From: Caballeronia sp. dw_19
Lineage (GTDB): Bacteria > Pseudomonadota > Gammaproteobacteria > Burkholderiales > Burkholderiaceae
Assembly: GCF_018449515.1 (NCBI RefSeq)
Contig: NZ_JAAVUQ010000019.1
Coordinates: 97,841 to 161,840 of the forward strand
Reading direction: 5' to 3'
Length of the DNA stretch: 64,000 nt
Part shown: positions 26,194 through 34,765 of the stretch, one piece after another
Layout of the letters: each line of letters opens with the position of its first letter
Position numbering within the stretch: position 1 is the first letter of the stretch
Notes under the pieces: model-generated
Databases searched by the model: none
What the model was told of the DNA's origin: nothing
What the model saw: only the letters and a program-made list of their open reading frames with translations
Position numbers and translations under genes: made by a program

Positions 26194-26642
26194 AAATCAT
26201 CAACGCGCCTGACGAGAAACCTGTCGATCTCGACGAGGGAAGCGACACGCTTTTCGTTTTGGAGCGTCGGCCGGTCGGCGCAATGTTCAAGCTCAACGCT
26301 GCTTTCGAGACCATCCAGAGCGCCTTGCATGGCGCTCGTTCCGGTGCTTTCCCTAGTATTGCGGACGGTGTGAAATATCTCCCGGAACAGGCCGTGATCA
26401 TGATCCATTTCCCGCGTGGAAAGAGTGTCGTGATCCCGGTGAACCAGATATCGGAACTGGATAACGTCCCGGCTGACGCGCTCGCGTCAATTGCGCTGTC
26501 CTTTGCTGGTACGGCGCTCACCCTGATAGATCACAATATCGACATATCCGTACAGGGGCTAATGAAATCCCGTCAAGGTAAGGATGGCTCAGGATCGCCG
26601 GAAGATCGGTTCAATGGAAACGCCGCCAAGCACTTCGGTTGA
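26190..26642 (+). CDS. DUF2442-domain protein, partner of the DUF4160 gene
   Basis: A 150-residue protein. The C-terminal half is DUF2442-like: FPRGKSVVIPVNQISELDNV, then DHNIDISVQGLM, matching the family ending (D-x-DisVegLL). The N-terminal half (MKIINAPDEKPVDLDEGS) is less conserved. It is coupled to the upstream gene by an ATGA overlap. Such pairs recur near mobile or accessory genes. Toxin/antitoxin polarity is not known, but in many pairs the DUF2442 protein is presumed the DNA-binding antitoxin. Confidence 0.7.
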   Translation: MKIINAPDEKPVDLDEGSDTLFVLERRPVGAMFKLNAAFETIQSALHGARSGAFPSIADGVKYLPEQAVIMIHFPRGKSVVIPVNQISELDNVPADALASIALSFAGTALTLIDHNIDISVQGLMKSRQGKDGSGSPEDRFNGNAAKHFG

Positions 26643-27046
26643 GGCTGAAGCCTGCAAACCTCGGCGGCAGTAGCAACATGGTAAAAGTCCAAAGTCGAAT
26701 GCTTCCATGGTGGTTATGGTCGAGCTAAGGGCTGCCAACAAGTTTCACGATCAGATGGCCGATTGAGCCGCCCGATGCTGTTTTCTGCGAAAACGGCCTT
26801 CTCGTGGAACAGGCGAAGCCGGCCCACTCGCTGCTTCGTTTTCTGAGTGCGTGTGTACTCCAGGCACGCCTGCGCCATCTCAGTATTGTCCGCGGTTCAA
26901 ACGTCTACCCCTTCCAATGTTCGCTTGCCCACATTTCGCCTGGGTGCCGGCAGATCTTTCAATTCACTGGGAATAGCCATTGCTGTGTCCTTCGGCAACC
27001 GTGTCCGGGCAATCTGGACGCCAAAAATGCGAAGGGAGAAAACAAC
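26643..27046. other. Intergenic region before the glycosyltransferase
   Basis: 404 bases with no supported gene. The frame of the following glycosyltransferase is open through much of it, but the translated part lacks domain character and the ribosome-binding site lies at the inner ATG. Confidence 0.45.
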
Positions 27047-27742
27047 ATGCTTGGCATCGTCATTCCCGCTCATAACGAAGGGGCACATATCGGGGCGTGC
27101 GTAAGCGCGGCAAAACGCGCGGCGAATCATCATGAATTGCTGGGGGAGGACGTGCGCGTGATCGTGGTCGTCGATCATTGCACCGACGATACCGCCGCTA
27201 TCGCTGCCTCGCTGGGGGCCGACGTGCTCAGTGTGAGCGCGCGCAATGTAGGCGTGGCGCGGGCGGAGGGGGCGCACCGCGCGTTGTCGCTGGGCGCGCG
27301 CTGGCTGGCGTTCACCGATGCAGACAGTGTCGTCGCCGATGACTGGCTGGCCCGGCAGCTCGATTGTCGCGCCGATGCGGTGTGCGGCGTGATCGCCGTC
27401 CACGACTGGTCGCCGCATCTGGCGGCCGTGCGGGAACATTTCGCGCGCACTTATACCGATGCCGACGGTCATCGGCACATTCATGGCGCGAACATGGGGG
27501 TATCGGCGGAAGCGTATGTGCGGGTAGGCGGCTTCGCGCCGCTCGAACACAGCGAGGACGTGGCGCTGGTGGAAGCGTTGATTGCGGACGGGGCATCGAT
27601 CGCATGGAGCGCTTTACCGAGAGTGGTCACGAGTGCGCGCACGGATTTCCGCGCGCTGAAGGGGTTTGGCGCGACGCTGGTGGATGTGAGTCGGCGATGT
27701 TTTTTGGCGGAGACAGACGAGGATGGGGCGTTGGCGGCTTGA
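27047..27742 (+). CDS. Family 2-type glycosyltransferase
   Basis: A 231-residue soluble enzyme with a GT-A fold. LGIVIPAHNEGAHIGACV at the N-terminus is the nucleotide-binding start, VVDHCTDDTAAIA the next motif, and FTDADSVVADDWL supplies the DxD-type metal and UDP-sugar site. The HSEDVALVEAL segment matches the catalytic region. Acceptor and sugar are unknown. The chosen ATG has GGGAG nine bases upstream. No membrane segment is present, so it probably acts on a cytoplasmic or membrane-facing acceptor. There is no obvious operon partner. Confidence 0.85.
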   Translation: MLGIVIPAHNEGAHIGACVSAAKRAANHHELLGEDVRVIVVVDHCTDDTAAIAASLGADVLSVSARNVGVARAEGAHRALSLGARWLAFTDADSVVADDWLARQLDCRADAVCGVIAVHDWSPHLAAVREHFARTYTDADGHRHIHGANMGVSAEAYVRVGGFAPLEHSEDVALVEALIADGASIAWSALPRVVTSARTDFRALKGFGATLVDVSRRCFLAETDEDGALAA

Positions 27743-27896
27743 GAGATTGGGGATCGGATGCGCGAGCCAATGTGATTTGCGTCTTGCCGACAGCGTGACT
27801 GTTGCGGCATTTTTATCGCAATGGAGCAATCAGATCTCCCATGAAGTTCGGTTCCGGATGCTATATGGACGGATAGCGCTCGATCGCTTCAACATC

Positions 27897-28484
27897 TCAA
27901 TGCAACTGCAAATCCTCCGGTAAATCCACATCGCGCAAAATGTTCGCGTCCTCAACGTCGATGCGCTGAACCGCTTCCGACATAAACAACGCCCTCGCGC
28001 CGGCGTCGCCGTCGAGCGCGCTGAGCGCCTCCAGATGCATGGCGCCAAACCCCGCAGGATGTCCCCTTTGCCCGCGGTAAAACGGCGCAACAATCGAGGC
28101 CCCCGCGTCCAGCGATCGCGCCACCGCCTCGACCGTCCCGGGCTCGATCCACGGCATATCGCCAAGCGTGACCAGCCAGCCTTCCGCGTCCTGCGTCGCG
28201 CGAACTGCAGCGGCAAGCGTCGCGCCCATGCCGCGCTCGGCATCGATGGAAAACATCACGTCGCAGCCCGCTTCGTTCAACACCTCCGCCAGCTTCTCCG
28301 ACCCCGGCCGCACCACGGCCACCACCCGCGACACCGCCGACAGCAACCGTCGAGCGGACTGAAATACAACCGGCGTGCCGTCCGGAAGCGTGGCGAGAAG
28401 TTTGTTGTGAAGACCGCTTGGATCGAAGCGGGAACCGTAACCGGCTGCAAGCAGAATGCCGGTCGCACTCGATGAATAACTCAT
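27897..28484 (-). CDS. MocA-like nucleotidyltransferase (molybdenum cofactor cytidylyltransferase family)
   Basis: A 195-residue protein with the nucleotidyltransferase start GILLAAGYGSRFDPSG, the K of LHNKLLA, and later LGDMPWI and GHPAGFG, all typical of MocA/MobA-related enzymes. Such proteins add CMP to molybdopterin to make the cytosine dinucleotide cofactor used by xanthine dehydrogenase-family enzymes. That fits its position directly downstream of paoABC-type genes on the same strand. A strong hairpin lies between it and them, so it may have a separate or attenuated transcript. The ATG at 28484 has AGGAAG upstream; a longer start at 28523 is possible. Confidence 0.86.
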   Translation of the reverse strand: MSYSSSATGILLAAGYGSRFDPSGLHNKLLATLPDGTPVVFQSARRLLSAVSRVVAVVRPGSEKLAEVLNEAGCDVMFSIDAERGMGATLAAAVRATQDAEGWLVTLGDMPWIEPGTVEAVARSLDAGASIVAPFYRGQRGHPAGFGAMHLEALSALDGDAGARALFMSEAVQRIDVEDANILRDVDLPEDLQLH

Positions 28485-28550
28485 GGCCGGCTTCCTGATA
28501 GTAAGAATCGTCGATTTTGACAAGCACCACGATACACCGCAAGCACGAAA

Positions 28551-28592
28551 AAAAGCCGCGCGGCAAGCGCCGGAGCGCAGCCGCGCGGTTTT
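28551..28592 (-). terminator. Terminator hairpin after the molybdenum hydroxylase operon
   Basis: CCGCGCGGC (28556-28564) pairs with GCCGCGCGG (28580-28588) around a 15-base loop. On the minus strand the stem is followed by a run of seven T. It lies about 18 bases beyond the stop of the large subunit gene. Confidence 0.75.
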
Positions 28593-28605
28593 CCCGGCAA
28601 AAACG

Positions 28606-30834
28606 TCACACCGTTGTTTTCGGCATCACCTTGTCGAGCGTGATCGGCAAATCGCGCACCCGCACGCCGGTCGCGTGATACACGGCATTTGCTATCGATC
28701 CCGCCGCCCCCGTAATGCCGATCTCGCCAATCCCGCGCGCGCCGAGCGGGTTGATATGCGGATCGGGTGTGCCCAGCAAAGTAATGTCGAGCAAACCGAT
28801 ATCAGCGTTCACCGGCACGTGATACTCGGCAAGGTTGGCATTGGTGTAGCGGCCATAGCGCGTATCGAGTTCGCTCTTCTCGGTCAATGCCGAGCCGATG
28901 CCCCACACGAGACCGCCCATCAACTGGCTATGAGCGGTTTTTTCGTTGAGCAGGCTGCCGACGTCATACACCGCCACAATGCGCGGCACGCGGATCGTGC
29001 CCAGGTCTGCATCGACGTGAACTTCCGTGAACACCGCGCCGAACGAGTGAAACGCGAACTGCTGTTTCTCATCGCCGGGCTTGGTGGTCGCCAAGGCTTC
29101 GATCGGTTTGCCGCCGTTGCGCGCGATCACCGCGGCAGCCGGATCGTGCTTCGATGGGTCAGCGCGACTGATGACCCAGCCGTTGTTGACGGTGATGTCG
29201 TCGATGGAACCCCCGCTTAGCGGCGATCCCGAGTCCGCTATCGCCATGGCAATCAACTTGGCGCGTGCCTGCGACGCCGCCTCACGCACTGCGGGCGACA
29301 CGCTCGCCGCCGACTGCGAACCGCCCGACACCGGCGCGTGCGGCAGCGACGAGTCGCCGAGCGCGAACTCGACCTTGTCTACCGGGAAACCTAACGCGTC
29401 GGCGGCGACTTGCGTCATCACGGTATAGGTGCCGGTGCCGAGATCCTGCGTACCCGATGCGACTATCGCCGTGCCGTCCGGCAAGATGCGCGCAATGGCG
29501 GATGCCTCGCTGCGGTTCGCCGGATACGTTGCGGTCGCCATGCCGAAACCGATCAGCGTGTTGCCGTCGTGCATGGAACGCGGCTTGGGATTACGCCGCG
29601 ACCAGCCGAATTTATCGGCGCCGATTTGATAACACTCGCGCAGTGACTTCTCCGACCACGGTTTCTTTTCCTGCGGTTCCATCTCGGCATAGTTCTTTAG
29701 CCGGAACGCAAGCGGGTCCATGTTCAGCTGGTAGGCCATTTCGTCCATCGCGGATTCGAGCGCGAATGAGCCGCTCGTTTCGCCGGGCGCGCGCATGAAC
29801 GTCGGTGTGCCGACATCGAGTTTCACCAGTTTGTGCGTGGTCGCCTGGTTCGGCACGGCATACAGCATGCGCGTGAGGATGGCCGAGCTTTCGTTCCAGT
29901 CTTCAAACGTCGATGTGGTCGAGATCACATCATGGCGCATGCCGGTGAGCGTGCCGTCGTCGCGGGCCGAGAGCTGGATGTGCTGATCCGTGAACGGCCG
30001 GTTGCCGACCATGCCGAACATTTGCGGACGCTCCAGCACGAGCCGAACCGGCCGGCCCGTTTGCTTGGCGGCCATGGCCGCAAGCACGACATGCGACCAC
30101 GCAGAGCCCTTGCATCCAAAACCGCCACCAACGAACGGGCAGAGCACCCGCACGTTTTCTTCCTTGATGCCGAGCGTTTTCGCCACCGCGCCGCGTGCGC
30201 CGGAGACGCCTTGGGTTGCATCGTAGAGGGTTAGGTTTGGGCCGTCCCAGCGGGCGAGCGTGGCGTGCGGCTCCATCGGATTATGGTGTTCGTTCGGCGT
30301 GGTGTAGACCACGTCGAGGCTCGTCGTGCCCTGACGCAGGCCGGCTGCGACATCGCCGCGCTGGGTGTTGATCGGCCGCCCCATCATTTTTTCCGGCTGG
30401 TAAGCGGTGCCTTTCGCGCGCTGATAGTCCGCGTTGGGCGTCGCGGCTTCGTATCGAATCGATGCCTGGAGTTTGCGGGCGCCATCGGTTGCACGTTCCA
30501 GCGTATCAGCAACGACTACGGCCACCGGCTCATTGCTGTAGCGCACTTCGTCGGTTTGCAGGAGCGACAACCTGCGCACGGCCGGCGGCTCGGCATTCGG
30601 TTTGCCGCCATTGGGCAGGCGCATGGCGGTTTCGTACGTCATCACGAGCAGCACGCCGGGCATGGCCTGTATGCGCGCGGTATCCATTGAAGCCACCCTG
30701 CCATGCGCGATCGTGCTTGTCACCAGCACCGCATGCGCGAGCTTCGCTTCGGGGTTATCGGCGGAATATTTTGCCTGGCCCGTGACTTTCAGAAGACCGT
30801 CGGTGCGGTCGAGCGGTTGTCCAAGAACACTCAT
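28606..30834 (-). CDS. paoC: Aldehyde oxidoreductase, molybdenum-binding large subunit (PaoC-like)
   Basis: A 742-residue catalytic subunit of the xanthine oxidase family. Motifs seen: GVSGARGAVAKTLGI, VGGGFGCKGSAWSHVVLAA (cofactor loop), FMRAPGETSGSFALESAMDE, AVSGGSQSAAS, and the near-C-terminal GARGIGEIGITGAAG with the catalytic glutamate. It binds the molybdopterin cytosine dinucleotide cofactor and hydroxylates aldehydes. In E. coli the periplasmic PaoABC detoxifies aromatic aldehydes. The start overlaps the end of the FAD subunit by 4 bases. The trailing neighbour is a MocA-like cofactor enzyme. Confidence 0.93.
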   Translation of the reverse strand: MSVLGQPLDRTDGLLKVTGQAKYSADNPEAKLAHAVLVTSTIAHGRVASMDTARIQAMPGVLLVMTYETAMRLPNGGKPNAEPPAVRRLSLLQTDEVRYSNEPVAVVVADTLERATDGARKLQASIRYEAATPNADYQRAKGTAYQPEKMMGRPINTQRGDVAAGLRQGTTSLDVVYTTPNEHHNPMEPHATLARWDGPNLTLYDATQGVSGARGAVAKTLGIKEENVRVLCPFVGGGFGCKGSAWSHVVLAAMAAKQTGRPVRLVLERPQMFGMVGNRPFTDQHIQLSARDDGTLTGMRHDVISTTSTFEDWNESSAILTRMLYAVPNQATTHKLVKLDVGTPTFMRAPGETSGSFALESAMDEMAYQLNMDPLAFRLKNYAEMEPQEKKPWSEKSLRECYQIGADKFGWSRRNPKPRSMHDGNTLIGFGMATATYPANRSEASAIARILPDGTAIVASGTQDLGTGTYTVMTQVAADALGFPVDKVEFALGDSSLPHAPVSGGSQSAASVSPAVREAASQARAKLIAMAIADSGSPLSGGSIDDITVNNGWVISRADPSKHDPAAAVIARNGGKPIEALATTKPGDEKQQFAFHSFGAVFTEVHVDADLGTIRVPRIVAVYDVGSLLNEKTAHSQLMGGLVWGIGSALTEKSELDTRYGRYTNANLAEYHVPVNADIGLLDITLLGTPDPHINPLGARGIGEIGITGAAGSIANAVYHATGVRVRDLPITLDKVMPKTTV

Positions 30835-31820
30835 GCCACACCTCCTGCAGTCGACACCGCGCGGATAATCGCGCGCTGCGCCAGTTCGATCTTGAAGCCA
30901 TTCTCGCGATAACTCCGCGCGTCGCGAACGGCAAGCGCCGCGGCGCTACGCAACGTGTCGCGTGATAACGGCTGGCCAGTGAGCGCTTGCTCGGTCGCCG
31001 TGGCACGCCACGGTTTGTGCGCGACGCCGCCCAGCGCGATACGCGCTGTCCTCACCGTGTTGCCATCCATCTGCAAGGCGGCGGCCACCGACACAAGCGC
31101 GAACGCGTAGCTCGCGCGGTCACGTACCTTCAGATAATGCGAGTGCTGTGCAAAGAGCGGCGGCGGCAGATCGACGGACGTGATCAGTTCGCCGGGTTGC
31201 AGCGTGGTATCGACTTCAGGATGATCGCCCGGCAAACGATGAAACTCTGCGAACGCAATCGTGCGTTCACCCTGGGGACCGTTCACGTGCACCAGGGCAT
31301 CGAGTGCGGCGAGCGCCACGTTCATATCGGATGGGTTCGTCGCAATGCATTGCGCGCTCGCACCCAAAATTGCGTGGATGCGACTGTTGCCTTCTATCGC
31401 CGCACAGCCGCTTCCGGGCGTGCGTTTGTTGCATTGGGGAAAGCCGGTGTCGTAGAAGTAATAACAGCGTGTGCGTTGCATCAGGTTGCCGCCGACGGTG
31501 GCCATGTTGCGCAACTGCGCCGATGCACCCGCGAGGAACGCCTGCGACAGCAGCGGATAACGCCCGCGAATCCATGCATGATTCGCGGCGTCGCTGTTGC
31601 GAACCAGCGCACCGATCCGCAGGCCGCCGTCGGGCAGTTCGCTCACCGTGTTCAAGCCGGCTATATGGGTGATGTCGACAAGCTTCATTGGCCTTGCGAC
31701 GCCGCCTTTCATCAGGTCGAGCAGATTCGTTCCGCCGCCGATAAACGCGACACCCGGCTGCTGCGCTGCCTTGATCGCCGCGCTTACGTCAGTGGCGCGT
31801 TCGTAGGAAATAGCATCCAT
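30831..31820 (-). CDS. paoB: Aldehyde oxidoreductase, FAD-binding subunit (PaoB-like, with Fe-S cysteine motif)
   Basis: A 329-residue FAD subunit of the CO dehydrogenase/xanthine dehydrogenase type, with FIGGGTNLLDLMK for FAD binding near residue 26. A distinctive insert near residues 115-160 contains CNKRTPGSGCAA and a later cysteine in ASAQCIATNPSDM. This matches the PaoB insert that carries an extra 4Fe-4S cluster, absent from ordinary family members. The gap to the 2Fe-2S subunit gene upstream is 9 bases, and it overlaps the large subunit gene downstream, so these are one operon. Confidence 0.92.
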   Translation of the reverse strand: MDAISYERATDVSAAIKAAQQPGVAFIGGGTNLLDLMKGGVARPMKLVDITHIAGLNTVSELPDGGLRIGALVRNSDAANHAWIRGRYPLLSQAFLAGASAQLRNMATVGGNLMQRTRCYYFYDTGFPQCNKRTPGSGCAAIEGNSRIHAILGASAQCIATNPSDMNVALAALDALVHVNGPQGERTIAFAEFHRLPGDHPEVDTTLQPGELITSVDLPPPLFAQHSHYLKVRDRASYAFALVSVAAALQMDGNTVRTARIALGGVAHKPWRATATEQALTGQPLSRDTLRSAAALAVRDARSYRENGFKIELAQRAIIRAVSTAGGVA

Positions 31821-31829
31821 TTTGCGCTC

Positions 31830-32540
31830 CTAAGCTTTATTGATCGCGACGGTTTTCACCGCCGCGACAATGTTCGGATACGCACCACAGCGACAGATAT
31901 TGCCGCTCATGCGTTCGCGGATTTCATCGTCGGAGAGTTGGGGCGGACGGTAGCGGACATCGGCGGTCGCGGCGCTGGCGTCGCCGGCCCGGAATTCATC
32001 GATCAGCGCGGTGGCCGAACACAGTTGGCCGGGCGTACAGAAACCGCACTGGAAGGCGTCGTGATCGATGAAAGCCTTTTGTATCGGACTGAGACTGAGC
32101 GTTTGCGCGTTGGCGAGTCCTTCCACGGTCACGATCGATTCCCCCTCGTGCATGACGGCGAGCGTCAGGCACGAGTTGATGCGGCGGCCGTTCGCGATGA
32201 CCGTGCACGCGCCGCACTGGCCCCGGTCGCAGCCTTTCTTCGTGCCGGTGAGGCTCGCGTATTCGCGCAATGCGTCGAGCAGGGTCGTGCGTGCTTCGAG
32301 TTGCATTTCGTAAGCATGGCCGTTGATGGTCAGCTTCACGGGCATGAGCGGCGCGGCGGTGGTGGGCGTTGGCGGCGGTGGTGCGGAAGTCGCCGCCGGT
32401 TGCTGCGCATGGGCGAGCGGCGCGGCGGTGACGGCTGCCGCGGCTGCTGCGGATTGCAGGAACCTGCGCCGGGACGGTTTTATTGCTTCGGATGATTCGG
32501 GGTCCGCGTTGCTGTTACGGGGGACGTTGATGTGGCGCAT
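31830..32540 (-). CDS. paoA: Aldehyde oxidoreductase, 2Fe-2S subunit with Tat signal (PaoA-like)
   Basis: A 236-residue subunit. The N-terminus carries a twin-arginine signal (SRRRFLQSAAAAAAVTAAP), so the folded heterotrimer would be exported to the periplasm, as for E. coli PaoABC. A proline-rich linker follows. The first 2Fe-2S site is CDRGQCGACTV with a later C, and the second is QCGFCTPGQ and ICRCGAYPNIVAA. The ATG at 32540 places the signal at the N-terminus. The longer frame to 32666 lacks features. First gene of the paoABC-like operon. Confidence 0.92.
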   Translation of the reverse strand: MRHINVPRNSNADPESSEAIKPSRRRFLQSAAAAAAVTAAPLAHAQQPAATSAPPPPTPTTAAPLMPVKLTINGHAYEMQLEARTTLLDALREYASLTGTKKGCDRGQCGACTVIANGRRINSCLTLAVMHEGESIVTVEGLANAQTLSLSPIQKAFIDHDAFQCGFCTPGQLCSATALIDEFRAGDASAATADVRYRPPQLSDDEIRERMSGNICRCGAYPNIVAAVKTVAINKA

Positions 32541-32949
32541 GGCGATATGAAGCTCCTCGCTCGGTCGAGTTGGCGCTGCGTTGGCTGGACGCGTCTGGGG
32601 TGGCGGCGTGTCTGGCTGACAGGGGCGCTGGCACCACTCGCTTGGGCGTTGCCGGGTGCAAGCCAATGAGGCGAATGGAGACGATGAGAGTCAGCAAATC
32701 CAATGCCATCGACGCGCGCCGCGCCCCTGCGGTGTTTGCCGTTCAGGATTGCAGGTAAGGGCTACATTCATCGGTAAATCGCGGAGCGGGAAAGGTTGGG
32801 GTTCTCTGCGCTTACTACGCGTTGGCAGGTTCGATGTCCGTTTCCCGGTTCCATCCGATCACTCATTTGATGGCGCGAAAGTGACCTGGAAGTGCCGCAG
32901 AAGTGGCGCCTTTGTCATATCGGAAAATCGGCCAACACACCCTTGCTAA
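32541..32949. promoter_or_regulatory. Intergenic region, paoABC promoter side / mqsRA promoter side
   Basis: 409 bases between the divergent paoA-like and mqsR-like genes. No gene is supported. Promoters for both operons must lie here. Only the mqsRA promoter can be recognised (see the operator entry). Confidence 0.5.
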
Positions 32950-32971
32950 AAATAACCAAATAGGTTATTTT
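32943..32971 (+). promoter_or_regulatory. mqsRA promoter and MqsA operator palindrome
   Basis: The -35-like TTGCTA (32943-32948), a 17-base spacer and TATTTT (32966-32971) form a plausible promoter. Overlapping it is the inverted repeat AATAACC/GGTTATT (32951-32969, spacer AAATA). It keeps the TAACC...GGTTA arms of the E. coli MqsA operator, known as a TAACCT-type palindrome. The site sits 9 bases before the toxin start. Confidence 0.78.
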
Positions 32972-32977
32972 GATTGC

Positions 32978-33274
32978 ATGGAAAAAGGCGTCCCGCACTG
33001 CAAACTGTCTCTCATTATCGCCTTGATCGAAGCGGGTAAAGTCCGCTCAACTTTGTCGGCACTCGCCGGCGGAGCTGCGCTGGGCTTTGACTTCGAGGGA
33101 GTCATCGGCGTAGTCAAAGCGCTGGTCTCAACCGACTTTTACAAAAGCATGACCACGCACGCCGATCACCGTGTCTGGCAGGACGTGTATCAACCGACTA
33201 CGCCCGCAGGACCGGTCTATCTGAAATTGACGGTCATTGATGACGTGCTCGTCGTGTCCTTCAAGGAGCTATGA
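32978..33274 (+). CDS. mqsR: MqsR-family mRNA interferase toxin
   Basis: A 98-residue RelE-fold toxin. Near-family sequence is clear: MEKGVPHCKLSLI at the start, then DFYKSMTTHADHRVWQDVYQP and GPVYLKLTVIDDVLVVSFKEL, the last almost identical in pattern to E. coli MqsR. The enzyme cleaves mRNA mainly at GCU. The ATG at 32978 matches the family start. Unusually for TA systems, the toxin precedes the antitoxin, the normal order for this family. Its stop overlaps the antitoxin start (ATGA). Confidence 0.95.
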   Translation: MEKGVPHCKLSLIIALIEAGKVRSTLSALAGGAALGFDFEGVIGVVKALVSTDFYKSMTTHADHRVWQDVYQPTTPAGPVYLKLTVIDDVLVVSFKEL

Positions 33275-33678
33275 ACATGAAGTGTCCAATTTGCGCGGCG
33301 GCAGAGCTGGTGCATGACACGCGCGACGTGCCATACACATACAAGGGCGAGTCGACCGTCATTCCAGATGTGACCGGTGATTTCTGCCCCGCATGTAGCG
33401 AGGCTATTTTTGATTTATCCGAGTCGACGCGCGTCAGCGCGGCAATGCTTGAATTCAACAAACAAGTGAATGCATCGATTGTCGATCCGGCTTTTATTGC
33501 AGGCGTCCGTAAGAAGCTTGCACTGGATCAACGCGAAGCTGCTGAAATATTCGGCGGTGGCGTCAACGCGTTTTCGCGCTACGAGAACGGTAAGACCAAA
33601 CCGCCGTTGGCCTTGGTCAAGCTATTGAAGATACTGGATCACCACCCTGATTTGCTCGACGAGGTAAGGGCGGCTTAA
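33271..33678 (+). CDS. mqsA: MqsA-family antitoxin and transcription repressor
   Basis: A 135-residue antitoxin. The N-terminal zinc domain has two CxxC pairs, C5/C8 (CPIC) and C39/C42 (CPAC). The C-terminal XRE helix-turn-helix (KLALDQREAAEIFGGGVNAFSRYE) matches E. coli MqsA closely, including GGGVNAFSRYE. MqsA binds MqsR through the zinc domain and represses its own operon through the helix-turn-helix. The palindrome upstream of mqsR is its probable site. Confident assignment. Confidence 0.95.
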   Translation: MNMKCPICAAAELVHDTRDVPYTYKGESTVIPDVTGDFCPACSEAIFDLSESTRVSAAMLEFNKQVNASIVDPAFIAGVRKKLALDQREAAEIFGGGVNAFSRYENGKTKPPLALVKLLKILDHHPDLLDEVRAA

Positions 33679-33711
33679 AGTTGATCTCGGTACCACCACA
33701 ACCAGAAATGC

Positions 33712-33737
33712 AAACTGCCACCTCGCGGTGGCAGTTT
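33712..33737. terminator. Bidirectional terminator between mqsA and the binding-protein gene
   Basis: A perfect 10-base stem (AAACTGCCAC with GTGGCAGTTT) and a 6-base loop, with A and T runs at the outer ends. It lies between convergent genes and can act in both directions. Confidence 0.82.
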
Positions 33738-33760
33738 CACATCGACAACACTGAGCTTGC

Positions 33761-34561
33761 TTACAAATCGCTCGGATACGGCGCTTTGAGCCACTTCGTC
33801 GAGAGCTTGTTCAGCGTGCCGTCGTTCTTCGCTTTCAGCACAGCCCCATCCACTTCCTTCAGCAGGCGTGTCTCGCCTTTGTTCACGGCAACATGGTCGG
33901 GTGAACTAAAAAGCTGGAATTTCTGCTCGGGCGCGATCGGCGGATTACGCGCGATGATCGTTGCGCCGACGTCGTTACCCACCACCAACAACTGAACCTG
34001 CCCCGACAGAAACGCCGAAATGGCGCCATTGGGATCGTCGAAACGCTTGATGGTCGCGTCCGGCGGCGCGACCTTCGTCACGCTCAAATCTTCCAGCGTG
34101 CCGCGCGCCACCGAGATCGTCTTGCCTGCGAGATCCTTTTCGCTTTTCACCGGCAACGACTTCGGTCCGAACACCGCGAGATAGTACGGCGCATACGGCC
34201 GCGAAAAATCGAGCACCTTGTCGCGCTCCGGCGTCTGGCCCACGCTCAACAGCACGTCGGCCTTGCCGGTGGCGAGATAGGCAATGCGGTTTTCGCCGGT
34301 GATGGGTACAAGGTCGACCTTAACCTTCATCGTCTTGGCCAGATAGTCGGCCATCTCGATGTCATAACCCTGGGGTTTCATGTCCGGACCGATAGAGCCG
34401 AACGGCGGATAGTCCATGAATACGCCAACCCGGAGCACGCCGTTTTTCTGGACGGTATCGAGGGCATCCGCGTGGGCGAAGGTGGCCGTGACCGCCAAGG
34501 GCACGGCGAAAGCCGCAGCCACGAAGAGGCGCCGGGCGAGGCGGGAAAGGCGAGTCGTCAT
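33761..34561 (-). CDS. Amino-acid-type ABC transporter substrate-binding protein (SBP_bac_3)
   Basis: A 266-residue periplasmic binding protein: a signal peptide of about 31 residues (RRLFVAAAFAVPLAVTATFAHA), then LRVGVFMDYPPFGSIGPDMKPQGYDIEMADYLAKTM, the family 3 opening, and later GKADVLLSVGQTPERDKVLDFSRPY. Family members capture polar amino acids or opines. No permease or ATPase gene is adjacent, so it is an orphan that may share membrane components encoded elsewhere. It is convergent with mqsRA. Confidence 0.9.
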   Translation of the reverse strand: MTTRLSRLARRLFVAAAFAVPLAVTATFAHADALDTVQKNGVLRVGVFMDYPPFGSIGPDMKPQGYDIEMADYLAKTMKVKVDLVPITGENRIAYLATGKADVLLSVGQTPERDKVLDFSRPYAPYYLAVFGPKSLPVKSEKDLAGKTISVARGTLEDLSVTKVAPPDATIKRFDDPNGAISAFLSGQVQLLVVGNDVGATIIARNPPIAPEQKFQLFSSPDHVAVNKGETRLLKEVDGAVLKAKNDGTLNKLSTKWLKAPYPSDL

Positions 34562-34765
34562 GATGGTGGCCTTGGGCAGAAAAGTCGGAGAGCGGGAAAT
34601 CGGTATCTACTCGCGGTATTGACTTGCGGTATCCACTCGACATCCCGGAGCGCTACGTGACCGTACGCGTGCAAGCACTCTAGGCAGGCCAAAAACCCGC
34701 AACAATCGAAATCTGCTCATGCCAGCCATGACTGGCGTGCATGGCTCGCGGCGCATTTCCCGATG

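Noticed and set aside
30987..32495. 502-residue plus-strand open frame opposite the paoAB genes
   Set aside because: It has a low-complexity, Arg/Gly/His-rich translation typical of antisense frames. The real genes have cofactor motifs.
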